Positions 15,942-24,512 are shown, counted from the first letter of the stretch. The stretch is DNA of 46,682 bases from Dehalococcoidia bacterium (GCA_022450395.1 JAKUQE010000023.1:1-46682), one strand, 5' to 3'. Made by a program: numbers and translations. The notes: generated by a model not told the origin, from the letters alone.

Positions 15942-18251
15942 ATGACTTACTTAGGCCAATCGCTGAAACGGGCTGAAGACCCCAGGTTAATCACCGGACA
16001 GGGTTCCTTCGTTGACGACATCAACCTACCGGGCATGCTTCACGTGGCGGTGCTGCGCAGCCCCCATGCCCACGCCCGTGTCAAGTCCATCGATACAGCA
16101 GCCGCCAGCAGTGCCCCGGGCGTTGTGGCGGTGCTCACTGCCGAGGACATTGAAGGAGTATTGCAGCACGTTCCCACCGGAATCAGTGTGTATGAAGGAA
16201 AATTTGACCACTTAGAAGCTCCGGAGCACCCAGTGCTGGCCAGGGGTAAAGTGTGCTACGTGGGTCAGCCGGTGGCGATGGTGGTGGCCCAAGATCCCAA
16301 TCTGGCCCGGGATGCTTTGGAGCTGATACAAACGGACTACGAACCTCTGGCGCCGATACTCGATCCCCTTGAAATCGTCAACAAGGACACCATCCCGATC
16401 CACGACGAGGTGGGGACCAATCTAGGACTGCGGGTACGCCATCAGGGGGGCGATTTGGACGCAGCCTTCGGCCAAGCCGATCGTGTTATTCGTCAGAGTT
16501 ACCATTTACAACGGCTGGCCCCGGCTCCCATGGAGGCTCGGGGAGTAGCTGCGGACTACCGGCGCGAAGAGAAGCTGCTCACGGTCTGGGATTCTACCCA
16601 GAGACCGCATTGGGTGAGGAGATTTCTGGCTCAGATCCTTAACCTGCCGGAAAACGAGATTCGGGTGTTGGCCCAGGACGTGGGAGGCGGCTTCGGCGAG
16701 AAGGGATGCGTGTTTCCGGAAGAGATCGCTATACCTTATCTCTCCCTGTCCCTGGGCCGGCCTGTCAAATGGGTCGAGGACCGGCAAGAGAACATGATCA
16801 CTTTCCACGGTCGCGGTCATACCGCGGAAGTGGCGGCGGCCGTGAAGAGCGACGGGACTATCCTGGGCATGCGGGTGCGGATCTACGTGGACTTGGGGGC
16901 CTACTTTTACCTCTCCACACCGGCGGCCCCGACCCTTGCCAGCGAACGCCTGCCCGGACCCTACAAGACCCCGGCTATGGACGTAGAGGTGTTGGGTGTG
17001 ATTACCAACCGGGCGCCCACCGGGGCCTATCGCGGCGCCGGGGGGCCCGAGGCCGCTTTCTCCGTCGAGCGCACGGTGGATCTGATCGCCCAAGAGTTGG
17101 GCTTGGATCCGGCAGAGGTTAGGCGTAAGAATCTCATTCAGCCCGACGCATTTCCTTACGACACACCGACGGGTATTACTTACGACTCGGGAAACTACCA
17201 GAAGGTGTTCGACCGGGCCTTGGAGTTGGCGGATTACCCCGCATGGCGAGAACGGTCCAAGCAAGGGAATCAACCCAACGAGCCGCTGATCGGCGTCGGC
17301 CTTGCCGCTGTCACCAAGGGTTCTGGTGCGCACGGGGAACGCCGCACCGACCACGCTAGAGTCGTGATTGATGAATCGGGCCTGGTTTCGGTCTACAGCG
17401 GTGTCTCTCCCCACGGCCAGGGCACCGAGACAACTTTCACCCAGATCGTTTCCGACGAGCTAGGCGTGACCCCGTCGGACGTTGAGATGTTTCACAGCGA
17501 TACCCAACTGTTCCCCGTCGGGGGCGGTACCGGCGCCAGCAGAGGAATCACCGTGGGCGGCTCCACGGTCTATACCGTGCTTCAAGACGCTCGCGAGAAG
17601 CTAGTCCGGATCGCCGCCCACTTGTTGGAGTGTCCGCCTGCTGACGTTGAGATGCGTGAGGGACGGGTGTTCCGGAAGGGCACGCCATCGTCCAGCATTC
17701 CTTTTTCCCAAGTGGCCGCCGCGGCATACGACGAAGAGTTGCTGCCACCCGATGTGGAACCGGGGCTGGAGTTCAACGCCACGTATACCCTGCCGGACAA
17801 TCCGTATGCCTTTGGCACTCACGTGGTGGTAGTTGAGGTGGACCGGGATAACGGAGCGGTGAAAATCCTTAAATACGTCGCGGTACACGATGCCGGCCGG
17901 ATCCTCAACCCCATGTTGGCGGAAGGCCAGATCCACGGCGGCCTCGCCCAAGGGCTGGGCCAAGCGCTGATGGAAGGGATGGAGTTCACCCCCGAGGGCC
18001 AGCCGCTAACCGGCAGCTTTATGGACTATGCCATGCCCAAAGCTCAGGACATGCCGGACTTGACCTTGGACACGTTTGAAACTCTGTCGCCATTGAATCC
18101 GCTGGGAGCAAAGGGTATCGGCGAGCTGCCCACGGTGGCGGCGCCGGCGGCGATCACCAACGCGGTCATGGACGCTCTGTACAGTACCGGCGTGCGCCAC
18201 ATAGACACGCCCCTGACCCCGGAGAAGATATGGCGGGCGCTCAACCCGTAA
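15942..18251 (+). CDS. Xanthine dehydrogenase/CoxL-family molybdopterin-binding subunit, orphan
   Basis: A 769-residue large subunit of the molybdenum hydroxylase family. The N-terminal hammerhead domain begins LGQSLKRAEDPRLITGQGSF; DVGGGFGEKG and GRPVKWVEDRQENM belong to the first molybdopterin-binding region. The active-site loop reads AYRGAGG (362-368), closest to the AYRGAGR of form II CoxL-like proteins rather than the AYXCSFR of true CO dehydrogenase. The catalytic glutamate is Glu728 in GAKGIGEL. FAD and 2Fe-2S subunits, normally adjacent, are absent from both sides, so electrons must leave through partners encoded elsewhere. Likely hydroxylates an N-heterocycle or aldehyde. Stop overlaps the convergent M24 gene by 11 bp. 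Confidence 0.9.
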   Translation: MTYLGQSLKRAEDPRLITGQGSFVDDINLPGMLHVAVLRSPHAHARVKSIDTAAASSAPGVVAVLTAEDIEGVLQHVPTGISVYEGKFDHLEAPEHPVLARGKVCYVGQPVAMVVAQDPNLARDALELIQTDYEPLAPILDPLEIVNKDTIPIHDEVGTNLGLRVRHQGGDLDAAFGQADRVIRQSYHLQRLAPAPMEARGVAADYRREEKLLTVWDSTQRPHWVRRFLAQILNLPENEIRVLAQDVGGGFGEKGCVFPEEIAIPYLSLSLGRPVKWVEDRQENMITFHGRGHTAEVAAAVKSDGTILGMRVRIYVDLGAYFYLSTPAAPTLASERLPGPYKTPAMDVEVLGVITNRAPTGAYRGAGGPEAAFSVERTVDLIAQELGLDPAEVRRKNLIQPDAFPYDTPTGITYDSGNYQKVFDRALELADYPAWRERSKQGNQPNEPLIGVGLAAVTKGSGAHGERRTDHARVVIDESGLVSVYSGVSPHGQGTETTFTQIVSDELGVTPSDVEMFHSDTQLFPVGGGTGASRGITVGGSTVYTVLQDAREKLVRIAAHLLECPPADVEMREGRVFRKGTPSSSIPFSQVAAAAYDEELLPPDVEPGLEFNATYTLPDNPYAFGTHVVVVEVDRDNGAVKILKYVAVHDAGRILNPMLAEGQIHGGLAQGLGQALMEGMEFTPEGQPLTGSFMDYAMPKAQDMPDLTLDTFETLSPLNPLGAKGIGELPTVAAPAAITNAVMDALYSTGVRHIDTPLTPEKIWRALNP

Positions 18252-19374
18252 CCAGCATCTCGTCGGTGCTGAACCGGGGGGAGAGAAGTTGGGGGCCATC
18301 GGGCGTGACCAGAATCATGTCCTGCAGGTGCCAATAGCCCACGTGGGGTTCCAGAGCCAACACCATTCCCTCCTCAAGTACCACGTGAGAGGTGGGGACG
18401 ATGTAAGGTTCCTGTTGATGCCACCACGCTCCCACACTGTGTCCCACTAAGGAGACCCGGTCCTGGTAGCCCGCCTCTTTAAACTTCGCTGAGGCAAAGC
18501 TGTGGATATCACTGGCCTTGGCGCCGATTTGGCATTGATCGATGGTCATCCGGTAGATGTCGCGCATCAGCCGGTAAGTGTCCTTCTGTTCCTGGGTGGG
18601 CTCGCCAACCACGACGGTGCGGGATTGATGGCCGGGGTATCCCTGGTAATAGGACACGTAATCGTTTCGGATGATGTCCCCGCGCTGGAACGCAAAGTCG
18701 CTCTCGCCTCCGTAGGCCACGGTGTTCCGGCTGCTATTTAGGATGCCGTGGGCCCATTGGGCGCCCCTTTGCACGCAACTGGCGACGATGCGGCTATGGA
18801 CCTCCCGCTCGGTGTCCCCTTCCCGCACGGTGGGAAAGATTTCCAGATATGCTTCGTCTAGGATCAACGCTCCTTCCCGCAGAAGCTCGACTTCCCCAGC
18901 CGTCTTGATCCAGCGGACTTGGTCCATCATTTCAGTGCAATCGAAGAGTTTTGCCCCAGGCAATAGTCCCACCGTCTCTTCCCACCGGATGGCGCTGATG
19001 TAACTCTTCTCCAAACCCACCACTTCCCGGTCCAGGCCCAGGTCCTTCAATACCGCAGCCGCTTTTTGGTAGGGCGACTCGGCGTAGTCGTCGTAGACCT
19101 CAATCTTGTCCAGCCAAGAGTCCCGGCGGGCCAGTGGCGCGGCATAGTGGTTCAGAACCATCACTGGCTCGCCGTGGCGCGGCCACACCAAAAGCACCTC
19201 CCGTGGAGAGTCGGGAAAGTCGAGGTGCCGGCCCAGAGTGCCCGGATAGGAAAACCCGGCCAGATAGGTGAAATTCTTGCCCGAGCGAAGGATCAAGGCG
19301 GAACAACCGGCTTCGTCCAGAAATCGGTTCAGCCTGTCGATGTTGGCGATGATAGTTCTAGTCTGATCTGCCAT
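18241..19374 (-). CDS. M24-family (creatinase/aminopeptidase P-like) protein with substituted metal ligands
   Basis: A 377-residue pita-bread-fold protein. The N-terminal creatinase-like domain (1-155) begins with IIANIDRLNRFLDEAGCSALIL; the C-terminal catalytic-type domain follows. M24 enzymes use five ligands, D-D-H-E-E. Here Asp238, His312 and Glu342 are present, but the second Asp is His249 (GYPGHQSRT) and the last Glu is Gln351 (HLQDMILVT). This may be a non-peptidase branch with altered metal use, such as a creatinase- or ectoine-hydrolase-like amidohydrolase, or a non-metal enzyme. AGGAGG upstream supports the ATG. The gene diverges from the Tag-like gene across about 110 bp. Confidence 0.85.
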   Translation of the reverse strand: MADQTRTIIANIDRLNRFLDEAGCSALILRSGKNFTYLAGFSYPGTLGRHLDFPDSPREVLLVWPRHGEPVMVLNHYAAPLARRDSWLDKIEVYDDYAESPYQKAAAVLKDLGLDREVVGLEKSYISAIRWEETVGLLPGAKLFDCTEMMDQVRWIKTAGEVELLREGALILDEAYLEIFPTVREGDTEREVHSRIVASCVQRGAQWAHGILNSSRNTVAYGGESDFAFQRGDIIRNDYVSYYQGYPGHQSRTVVVGEPTQEQKDTYRLMRDIYRMTIDQCQIGAKASDIHSFASAKFKEAGYQDRVSLVGHSVGAWWHQQEPYIVPTSHVVLEEGMVLALEPHVGYWHLQDMILVTPDGPQLLSPRFSTDEMLVTG

Positions 19375-19423
19375 GGTTTTCCTCCTGGCTGGATACGCAG
19401 TAACCTAACATCGTTGGGGTGTG

Positions 19424-19453
19424 TTGACAATGGTTTTTGGCCTGCCCATAGTA
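19424..19453 (+). promoter_or_regulatory. Candidate sigma70-type promoter of the Tag-like gene
   Basis: TTGACA (19424-19429) is followed after 18 bp by ATAGTA (19448-19453), or after 17 bp by CATAGT. It lies 32 bp upstream of the ATG at 19485, in the divergent gap with the M24 gene. Confidence 0.45.
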
Positions 19454-19484
19454 GATTGCGGGAGGCTGTGATTGAGGAAAGTAG

Positions 19485-19991
19485 ATGCCGCATGAGGAAT
19501 TTCACGACCCACTGGCGCCTCCGGACCCGTTGCGGGACTGGTACGTCAACACCATCTGGGGCAAGCGGGTCAACGACGACGATCTCCTGTTCGAAGTGAT
19601 GAGCCTGCAGGTGTTCCAGGCGGGGCTGACCTGGCGCATGATCCTGAACAAGCGGGACGGGTTCCGATCGGCGTTCGACAACTGGAGCATAAGCACCGTG
19701 GCCGGATTCGGTCCTGCCGAGGTGGAGGCGCTGCGAAACGACCCCGGTATCATCCGCAACCGGCTGAAGATCCAGGCCACGGTTGAGAACGCCCGCACCG
19801 TCCTGGCCCTCCAGAGCGAGCACGACAGCTTCTGCAACTGGTTTTACGATGTATTGGAAGGCACCGAATATCCGGCGATTCAAAAAACTCTGCGGGGCAC
19901 CTTTAAGTTTATGGGTCCCGAGATATCCCGCATGTGGCTGATGGCCTCCGGCCGCATCACTAGGGAGGAAGGGGACAAATATAGGCCGTAA
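19485..19991 (+). CDS. Divergent Tag-like (DNA-3-methyladenine glycosylase I family) protein
   Basis: A 168-residue helix-hairpin-helix protein with the Tag core: FQAGLTWRMILNKRDGFRSAF, then NDPGIIRNRLKIQATVENA, and FKFMG near the C terminus. Compared with E. coli Tag from memory, several functional residues differ. The essential Glu38 position is Gln42 (SLQVFQAGLTW), His17 is Val21, and the zinc-binding Cys/His set (N-terminal Cys4, C-terminal CxxxC region) is missing because both ends are short. Tyr20 and Trp50 of the base pocket remain. It may therefore recognise another lesion or have lost glycosylase chemistry. ATG start; possible promoter at 19424-19453. Confidence 0.75.
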   Translation: MPHEEFHDPLAPPDPLRDWYVNTIWGKRVNDDDLLFEVMSLQVFQAGLTWRMILNKRDGFRSAFDNWSISTVAGFGPAEVEALRNDPGIIRNRLKIQATVENARTVLALQSEHDSFCNWFYDVLEGTEYPAIQKTLRGTFKFMGPEISRMWLMASGRITREEGDKYRP

Positions 19992-20004
19992 GGTCGAATA
20001 TGGG

Positions 20005-20034
20005 TTGCGCATTTAATCCGAGTTCTCTGATAAT
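20005..20034 (+). promoter_or_regulatory. Weak candidate promoter of the repeat lipoprotein
   Basis: TTGCGC (20005-20010), 18 bp spacer, then GATAAT (20029-20034). The -35 match is poor, the -10 match good. It lies about 70 bp before the lipoprotein ATG and just after the Tag-like gene's stop. Confidence 0.3.
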
Positions 20035-20065
20035 TGGAACAAATCGTCGGGGTACTTCGTCTTAA

Positions 20066-20091
20066 GAGTGAATGAACCAAAACATTCACTC
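20066..20091. promoter_or_regulatory. Inverted repeat next to the lipoprotein ribosome binding site
   Basis: GAGTGAATG (20066-20074) pairs exactly with CATTCACTC (20083-20091) around an eight-base loop. AAAGGAG (20092-20098) starts at the very next base. As RNA this hairpin would abut the ribosome binding site; as DNA it could be an operator. Confidence 0.45.
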
Positions 20092-20105
20092 AAAGGAGCA
20101 CCCCA

Positions 20106-21356
20106 ATGAAGAACAGATTTGCCGCGGCAATCGGGTTGGCCGCTATGCTTTTGCTACTAGCCGCGGTTGCTTGCACAAGTAGCGCCCCACCCCTTGCCCC
20201 TACCCAGCCGTCTGTGAGCGTGCGGCCGACAGCCGTGCCGACGAAGCTTCCCCAGCCGACCACTGGAATCCAGGAGACACCAACGACGATCGAGCCCTCG
20301 GCTCCAGCGACTCCCATTGCCGTCTATCCCACTGAGCCGCCCACTGAGCCTGCATCCGGCCAGCCTTCCGGGTCGGGCATGGTGGAGACGCCCGCTCCGA
20401 TAGAGAGCGTCAAATTAGCCGTCTCGGATTCCAATCCGCCCGTATACACATTGCAGATCACGTCCGGAATCCCCAGCGGCTGTGTGAAGTTCAATGGATA
20501 CGAGACTCTCCGAGAGGGCAATTCCATAAACGTCAACGTGACCAACCTGCAGCCTGCCGAGGCGGTTCTCTGCACGGCGATCTACGGACAACATGAAGGC
20601 GAGGTCGTCCTGGACGGCGAGTTCACACCGGGTGAGAGCTACACCGTCTTCGTCAACGGAAAGCTGACCAACTCCTTTACGGCTCGCGATCCCGAAGGCG
20701 TCAAGATGGCGGTGGCGGAGTCACCGATCGAGCGGGTCAATGTGACGGTCTCAGACGCCAACCCGCCGGAATACTTCCTCCAGGTCATCTCCCGGCTGCC
20801 CTTGGGAAGTAGCTGTTCCAAATTTAACGGCTGCGACCTCTCCCGCCGGGGCGCGGGGATAATAGATGTAACGGTAACGCATCTGGAAGTGACGGAGATC
20901 GTTCCGTGTACCGACGACCTATCTGTAGCGATGACCGAGATCCCACTGGGAACGGAATTTAACTCCGGAGAGTCGTACAAAGTTATCGTTAACGGCGAGG
21001 TAACCAACTCGTTCGTCGGCCGCGACCCGGAAGGCGGCAAGAAGGTGGTGAAGGAATCTCCGGTTGAGAGCGTCGAGTTGGTCATCTTGGAGTCGTTTCC
21101 GCCCCAGTATCGAATCAATGTGCTCTCCACGATGAGCGGCAGCAGTTGCTCCCAGTTCAACGGTTATGATGTATCCCGCCCCTTCTCCAACACGATTCAC
21201 GTAACGGTGACCTATCTTCTCCCCGCGGGGGACGTGATGTGCACCAGGGATATAGCATATGCCGAGACGGACATACCGCTTGGCAGCGACTTTGTTTCCA
21301 AAGAGGAATACACCGTTGTGGTCAACGGAGTAACCGAGACGTTTATAGCCCAATAG
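20106..21356 (+). CDS. Secreted lipoprotein with three cysteine-pair beta repeats
   Basis: A 416-residue protein with an N-terminal lipoprotein signal (hydrophobic MLLLLAAVAC, lipid-modified Cys at 23) and a Pro/Thr-rich stalk to about residue 98. Three tandem repeats of about 105 residues follow, starting near 99, 205 and 313. Each reads IE/VESV.L.VSDSNPP.Y.L.V, then a C-xKFNG motif, then a V..TxL strand ending in a second Cys (VLCT, VPCT, VMCT), then FTSGESYTVxVNG.xTNSF. One disulfide per repeat is likely. The fold looks like an Ig-like beta-sandwich; no known family recognised. AAAGGAG supports the ATG. Surface role, possibly binding, is inferred only. Confidence 0.75.
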   Translation: MKNRFAAAIGLAAMLLLLAAVACTSSAPPLAPTQPSVSVRPTAVPTKLPQPTTGIQETPTTIEPSAPATPIAVYPTEPPTEPASGQPSGSGMVETPAPIESVKLAVSDSNPPVYTLQITSGIPSGCVKFNGYETLREGNSINVNVTNLQPAEAVLCTAIYGQHEGEVVLDGEFTPGESYTVFVNGKLTNSFTARDPEGVKMAVAESPIERVNVTVSDANPPEYFLQVISRLPLGSSCSKFNGCDLSRRGAGIIDVTVTHLEVTEIVPCTDDLSVAMTEIPLGTEFNSGESYKVIVNGEVTNSFVGRDPEGGKKVVKESPVESVELVILESFPPQYRINVLSTMSGSSCSQFNGYDVSRPFSNTIHVTVTYLLPAGDVMCTRDIAYAETDIPLGSDFVSKEEYTVVVNGVTETFIAQ

Positions 21357-21367
21357 GTATAGGTGAT

Positions 21368-21418
21368 GCTCTGTCATTGCGAACCTGAGGATCCTCCCTG
21401 CGGTCGGAATGACAGAGC
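21368..21418. repeat. Palindromic intergenic repeat (REP-like) after the lipoprotein gene
   Basis: GCTCTGTCATTGCGA (21368-21382) pairs with TCGGAATGACAGAGC (21404-21418) with one mismatch in 15. It begins 11 bp after the lipoprotein stop and could act as a transcript-end hairpin, but no T-run follows. Confidence 0.55.
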
Positions 21419-21533
21419 GGTCGGAATAACCGGTTGTCACCATTAGGCGATCCACCCCAACCAACGTGACGCAATCCTAAGAAAGATCACCGATGATAAT
21501 AAATAGACCCCAGAAATGCCAGGACACCCGTAA

Positions 21534-22148
21534 TTGAGCAGCAATGTGCTAGTCACGGTCTGGTTCGATTACACCTGCCCCCATTGCCATATCGGCCTGG
21601 GGCGGCTGGACGCCTTGTCCGGAGAAATGGCGCTCACCGTCGACCGCCGTCCCTACCTGCTCCGTCCGGATGCACCCTTAAATACCGTTTTGGTGCAAAA
21701 ACGTTCCGCCGAAACCCAGTCGCCAACCCATGAATCTCCTGGCCCCCGTCCGCCTCTGGCGCCTTTGGGTGAAAAACCTGCCGCGGAGCCATTTTCCAGC
21801 CGGTCTCTGAGCACCGTATTGGTCCACGAGGCCACGGCGTTTGCCAGAGAGCAAGGAATGGACCGGGAGTTCTACTTGGAGACTGCCGGAGAGTACTGGG
21901 AGCGGGGTTCCGACTTGGGAAGCATCTATACCCTTCGCAGGTCAGCCTCCAGAGCCGGACTGGACTGGGAGTCTATGTGGCCTAAGTTGGAGTCCGGCCA
22001 CTACCGTCCATGGGTATTGGAAGAGCATCGGGCAGCCGTGGAACAGGGTGTGAAGGGAGTTCCCTCCTATCTTATAGGAGGAAAAATGTACACCGGTGAC
22101 GTGGGGCTTGATGCGTTGCGGGGAGCAGTTGAGGGATCTGCTGGCTAG
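21534..22148 (+). CDS. DsbA/FrnE-family thioredoxin-like oxidoreductase
   Basis: A 204-residue DsbA-like protein. After a first strand (LVTVWFDYTCPHCHIG) the redox motif is CPHC (Cys15, Cys18). A helical insertion (about 25-150, with LVHEATAFAREQGMDREFY) and the cis-Pro loop GVKGVPSYLIGGKMYTGDV follow, as in FrnE and 2-hydroxychromene-2-carboxylate isomerase-like proteins. The Pro-rich piece around 55-80 is less conserved in appearance. No signal peptide, so it is probably cytoplasmic, acting on thiols or as an isomerase. The start is TTG; GTG five codons in is an alternative. Its stop overlaps that of the convergent MFS gene by four bases (CTAG). Confidence 0.85.
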   Translation: MSSNVLVTVWFDYTCPHCHIGLGRLDALSGEMALTVDRRPYLLRPDAPLNTVLVQKRSAETQSPTHESPGPRPPLAPLGEKPAAEPFSSRSLSTVLVHEATAFAREQGMDREFYLETAGEYWERGSDLGSIYTLRRSASRAGLDWESMWPKLESGHYRPWVLEEHRAAVEQGVKGVPSYLIGGKMYTGDVGLDALRGAVEGSAG

Positions 22149-23434
22149 CGAGCCGGCGCCTTGGCGGCTAAATGAGGCGGTTTGGTCAACAAGATCAGCC
22201 CGATGGCCGCGATCCCGAACACGGCGAGAGTTATAAAAGCGAAATGATAGCTTCCGGTGATGTCGAATACCAGGCCGGAAAACACCGCGCCGATAGCCTG
22301 CCCCAAAGAGACGAAAGGCTCGGTTACTCCCCTGATCACTCCTATGGACCGGCGTCCGAAATAGTTGGCATACGCTACCGCGGGGACGACCAGGATCCCT
22401 CCCACGGACACACCAAACAGCGACGCGACCAGCAGCGCTTGCCATACGGTGTTGACTGACGGGAACAGAAACAAAGCTACCACCATGACCACGGCGACAG
22501 CGGCGTAGCAATACCGGACGGAGACCCTCTCCACCAGCCAGCCCCAGATGAGACTGCCGATGCCGGTGAACGCCGCGTTAAAGCTGATGGATAGAGCCGA
22601 AATTGCGACGCCCAATTCCTGGTCGATAAAGTAGGCGCCCTGGTGGGTATTCGTGCCGGCCTGCATCAGAAAAAGGATCCCGGTGGCCAGTGCCAGAAGC
22701 CAAAGTGTGGGGGTCCGGCGGGCGTCTCGCAACGTCCAGTCCGGTTCTTCAGGCGGCGCCTGAGCCGGGCCGGACTCATCTTCCGGCCTCCCTTGGGGTA
22801 GATCCGGAGCTAATCCCATCGCCTCAGGGGACTGTCTGATCAATAACGATACGGGTCCCAAGGCCGCGACCCACACGATCGCTCCTAGAACCATCCAAGC
22901 GGCCTGCCATCCCCAGTAATGGATCACCATTCCGGCGATCAACGGGAATAGCACCATGCCCATGGAGTGGGCAAGGAACAGCATGCCGGTAGCCCGGCCC
23001 CGGCGCCGCACGAACCACCGGGACACAACCACGGAGGGACCTATCTGGAAGGAACTGGAGAACAATACCCTCCCCATTCCGAAGGCCAGGTAGAACGCGA
23101 TGGGGACGGTGGCCCAAGCCAGGGAAAAAGTGGATATTCCCATGACCAAAACGCTGATCGCAAGTATCAGGCGGACCCCGTATTTGTCGGAAGCCCAGCC
23201 GACGACGGGAGAAGTTAAGGCGGCCACCAACCCGCCGAGACTGGCGGCGCCGGCGATCAAGGTGCGGCTCCACCCCAAGTCGTCGGAGATCGGGAATATG
23301 AAGACTGCCAGGGTGAGGCTGGCGGCGGCGTTGCGCACGAACATGGCATCGCCGGCCGCGAAGAGAATCACCCATCCGTAGTAGAAGGGCATCTTGTGGG
23401 CGAGCCGGTTGATCAAACCTGTCTTATCCCGCAA
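22145..23434 (-). CDS. MFS transporter, monocarboxylate/oxalate-formate-antiporter type (paralogue)
   Basis: A 429-residue carrier with about twelve helices and the same N-terminal design as the plus-strand MFS at 9778: MPFYYGWVILFA, then ISDDLGWSRTLIAGAASLGG, with loop 2-3 motif GWASDKYGVR. The charged central loop (about 205-235, DLPQGRPEDESGPAQ) divides two halves, and the end (VFDITGSYHFAFITLAVFG) is again shared with the paralogue. Likely substrate: an organic acid. Start is TTG at 23434-23432. About 110 bp separate it from the crotonase upstream on the same strand, so one transcript carrying crotonases and carrier is plausible. Confidence 0.87.
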   Translation of the reverse strand: MRDKTGLINRLAHKMPFYYGWVILFAAGDAMFVRNAAASLTLAVFIFPISDDLGWSRTLIAGAASLGGLVAALTSPVVGWASDKYGVRLILAISVLVMGISTFSLAWATVPIAFYLAFGMGRVLFSSSFQIGPSVVVSRWFVRRRGRATGMLFLAHSMGMVLFPLIAGMVIHYWGWQAAWMVLGAIVWVAALGPVSLLIRQSPEAMGLAPDLPQGRPEDESGPAQAPPEEPDWTLRDARRTPTLWLLALATGILFLMQAGTNTHQGAYFIDQELGVAISALSISFNAAFTGIGSLIWGWLVERVSVRYCYAAVAVVMVVALFLFPSVNTVWQALLVASLFGVSVGGILVVPAVAYANYFGRRSIGVIRGVTEPFVSLGQAIGAVFSGLVFDITGSYHFAFITLAVFGIAAIGLILLTKPPHLAAKAPAR

Positions 23435-23543
23435 CTAGCCGCGGCGGATCCTGGCAACCGAAGACCGCCGGAGAGAGGCTTAGAGTTTCGGACGCTTTGA
23501 CGCGACCGAGTGTCTGCCGGCTGATGGGGGACTATCGAGATGC

Positions 23544-24335
23544 TCATTCCAAGCGAGGCATATTGTAACGGTCTTCCGGTTTCAGCCAACCCTTGAAGTT
23601 GGGCGTTCGCTTCTCGGCGAAGGCGATCCGCGATTCCATCTGGTCGGATGTATCGCCGTGTTCGTGGAGGGCCGCCGCCAACCGGCTCAGGTCTGGATTC
23701 ACCTTGGGACGCATCTGCCGCATCATGTGGACCGTGTTGACCCGGGACGCCGGAGGTAGGGTCAGCAGGTGCTCCGCCATCCCGAACGCGGTGGGCAAAA
23801 GCTCATCGGGTTCAACCAGGCGGTTGAGAAACCCAACCTCGTATAGCCGTTGGGCGGTAAAACGGAACCCCAAGGCCAGTTCGGTGGCGATGGGGTGGGG
23901 CAGGCCGGCGAAAAATCCGTGGCTGTAGCCTCCTAGGAGAAACCGTTTTGCCTCGGATACTTCGAACATGGCGCTGGGAACCGCTACTCTCAAGTCGGTA
24001 CGTTCCACCAAGATGAACCCGCCGCCCATGGCATACCCGTTGATGGCGGCTATCACCGGCTTGTCCGATTGCCAATCGTTGTAGGGGTTGGTGAGCGGAT
24101 GTGACTCGATGCCAGGAGCGCCCCGCTCCAAAACTTCCTTCATGTCGTCTCCGGCGCAAAAGGCCTGGCCGGTGCCGGTGAACACCGCGACCTCCAAGTC
24201 AGGATTGTCGTTGAACTCGGTAAACGCCGCGAACATCTCGGTTCGTAGCTCCAATCCCAGGGCGTTCATCCTCTCTGGACGGTTCAATTGAATGAGCATG
24301 ATCTGACCCTGAATGTCGGTATTCACCACTGCCAC
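23544..24335 (-). CDS. Enoyl-CoA hydratase/isomerase (crotonase), tandem copy 1
   Basis: A 263-residue crotonase. Visible elements are the acyl-CoA-binding LNRPERMNALG, the oxyanion-loop regions AFCAGDDMKE and NGYAMGGGFILVERTDLRVA, and both catalytic-type glutamates: Glu in FEVSEAKRF (the 144-like position) and Glu in IATELALGF (the 164-like position). The residues around them differ from classical fatty-acid hydratases (LGGYSHG instead of PGAGGT), so the substrate may be unusual. The start is GTG with AAGGAG ten bases upstream. It is about 85% identical over its full ungapped length to the gene at 24513-25304, with 38 differences counted by hand. Confidence 0.9.
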   Translation of the reverse strand: MAVVNTDIQGQIMLIQLNRPERMNALGLELRTEMFAAFTEFNDNPDLEVAVFTGTGQAFCAGDDMKEVLERGAPGIESHPLTNPYNDWQSDKPVIAAINGYAMGGGFILVERTDLRVAVPSAMFEVSEAKRFLLGGYSHGFFAGLPHPIATELALGFRFTAQRLYEVGFLNRLVEPDELLPTAFGMAEHLLTLPPASRVNTVHMMRQMRPKVNPDLSRLAAALHEHGDTSDQMESRIAFAEKRTPNFKGWLKPEDRYNMPRLE

Positions 24336-24512
24336 GAGTGATTCTCCTTATGGTTAGAGAAGGTTAGATCTGGACGCGGCCACGCCCCGGCCAGGGAACT
24401 ACTCCAATGTTAGGCGGAAGCGCCCCCCATCCGGCAGCCCGAGCCCCTGGGAGAGAGACTTCGGTATTCCGGTCCTCACGGGGTGCTGGCTGGTCGGAAG
24501 CCATCGAGTTGC

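Noticed and set aside
21690-21790. Possible small insertion in the DsbA-like gene (duplicated TVLV pieces)
   Set aside because: FrnE-like proteins have a variable Pro-rich segment here; no target duplication or inverted ends were seen.
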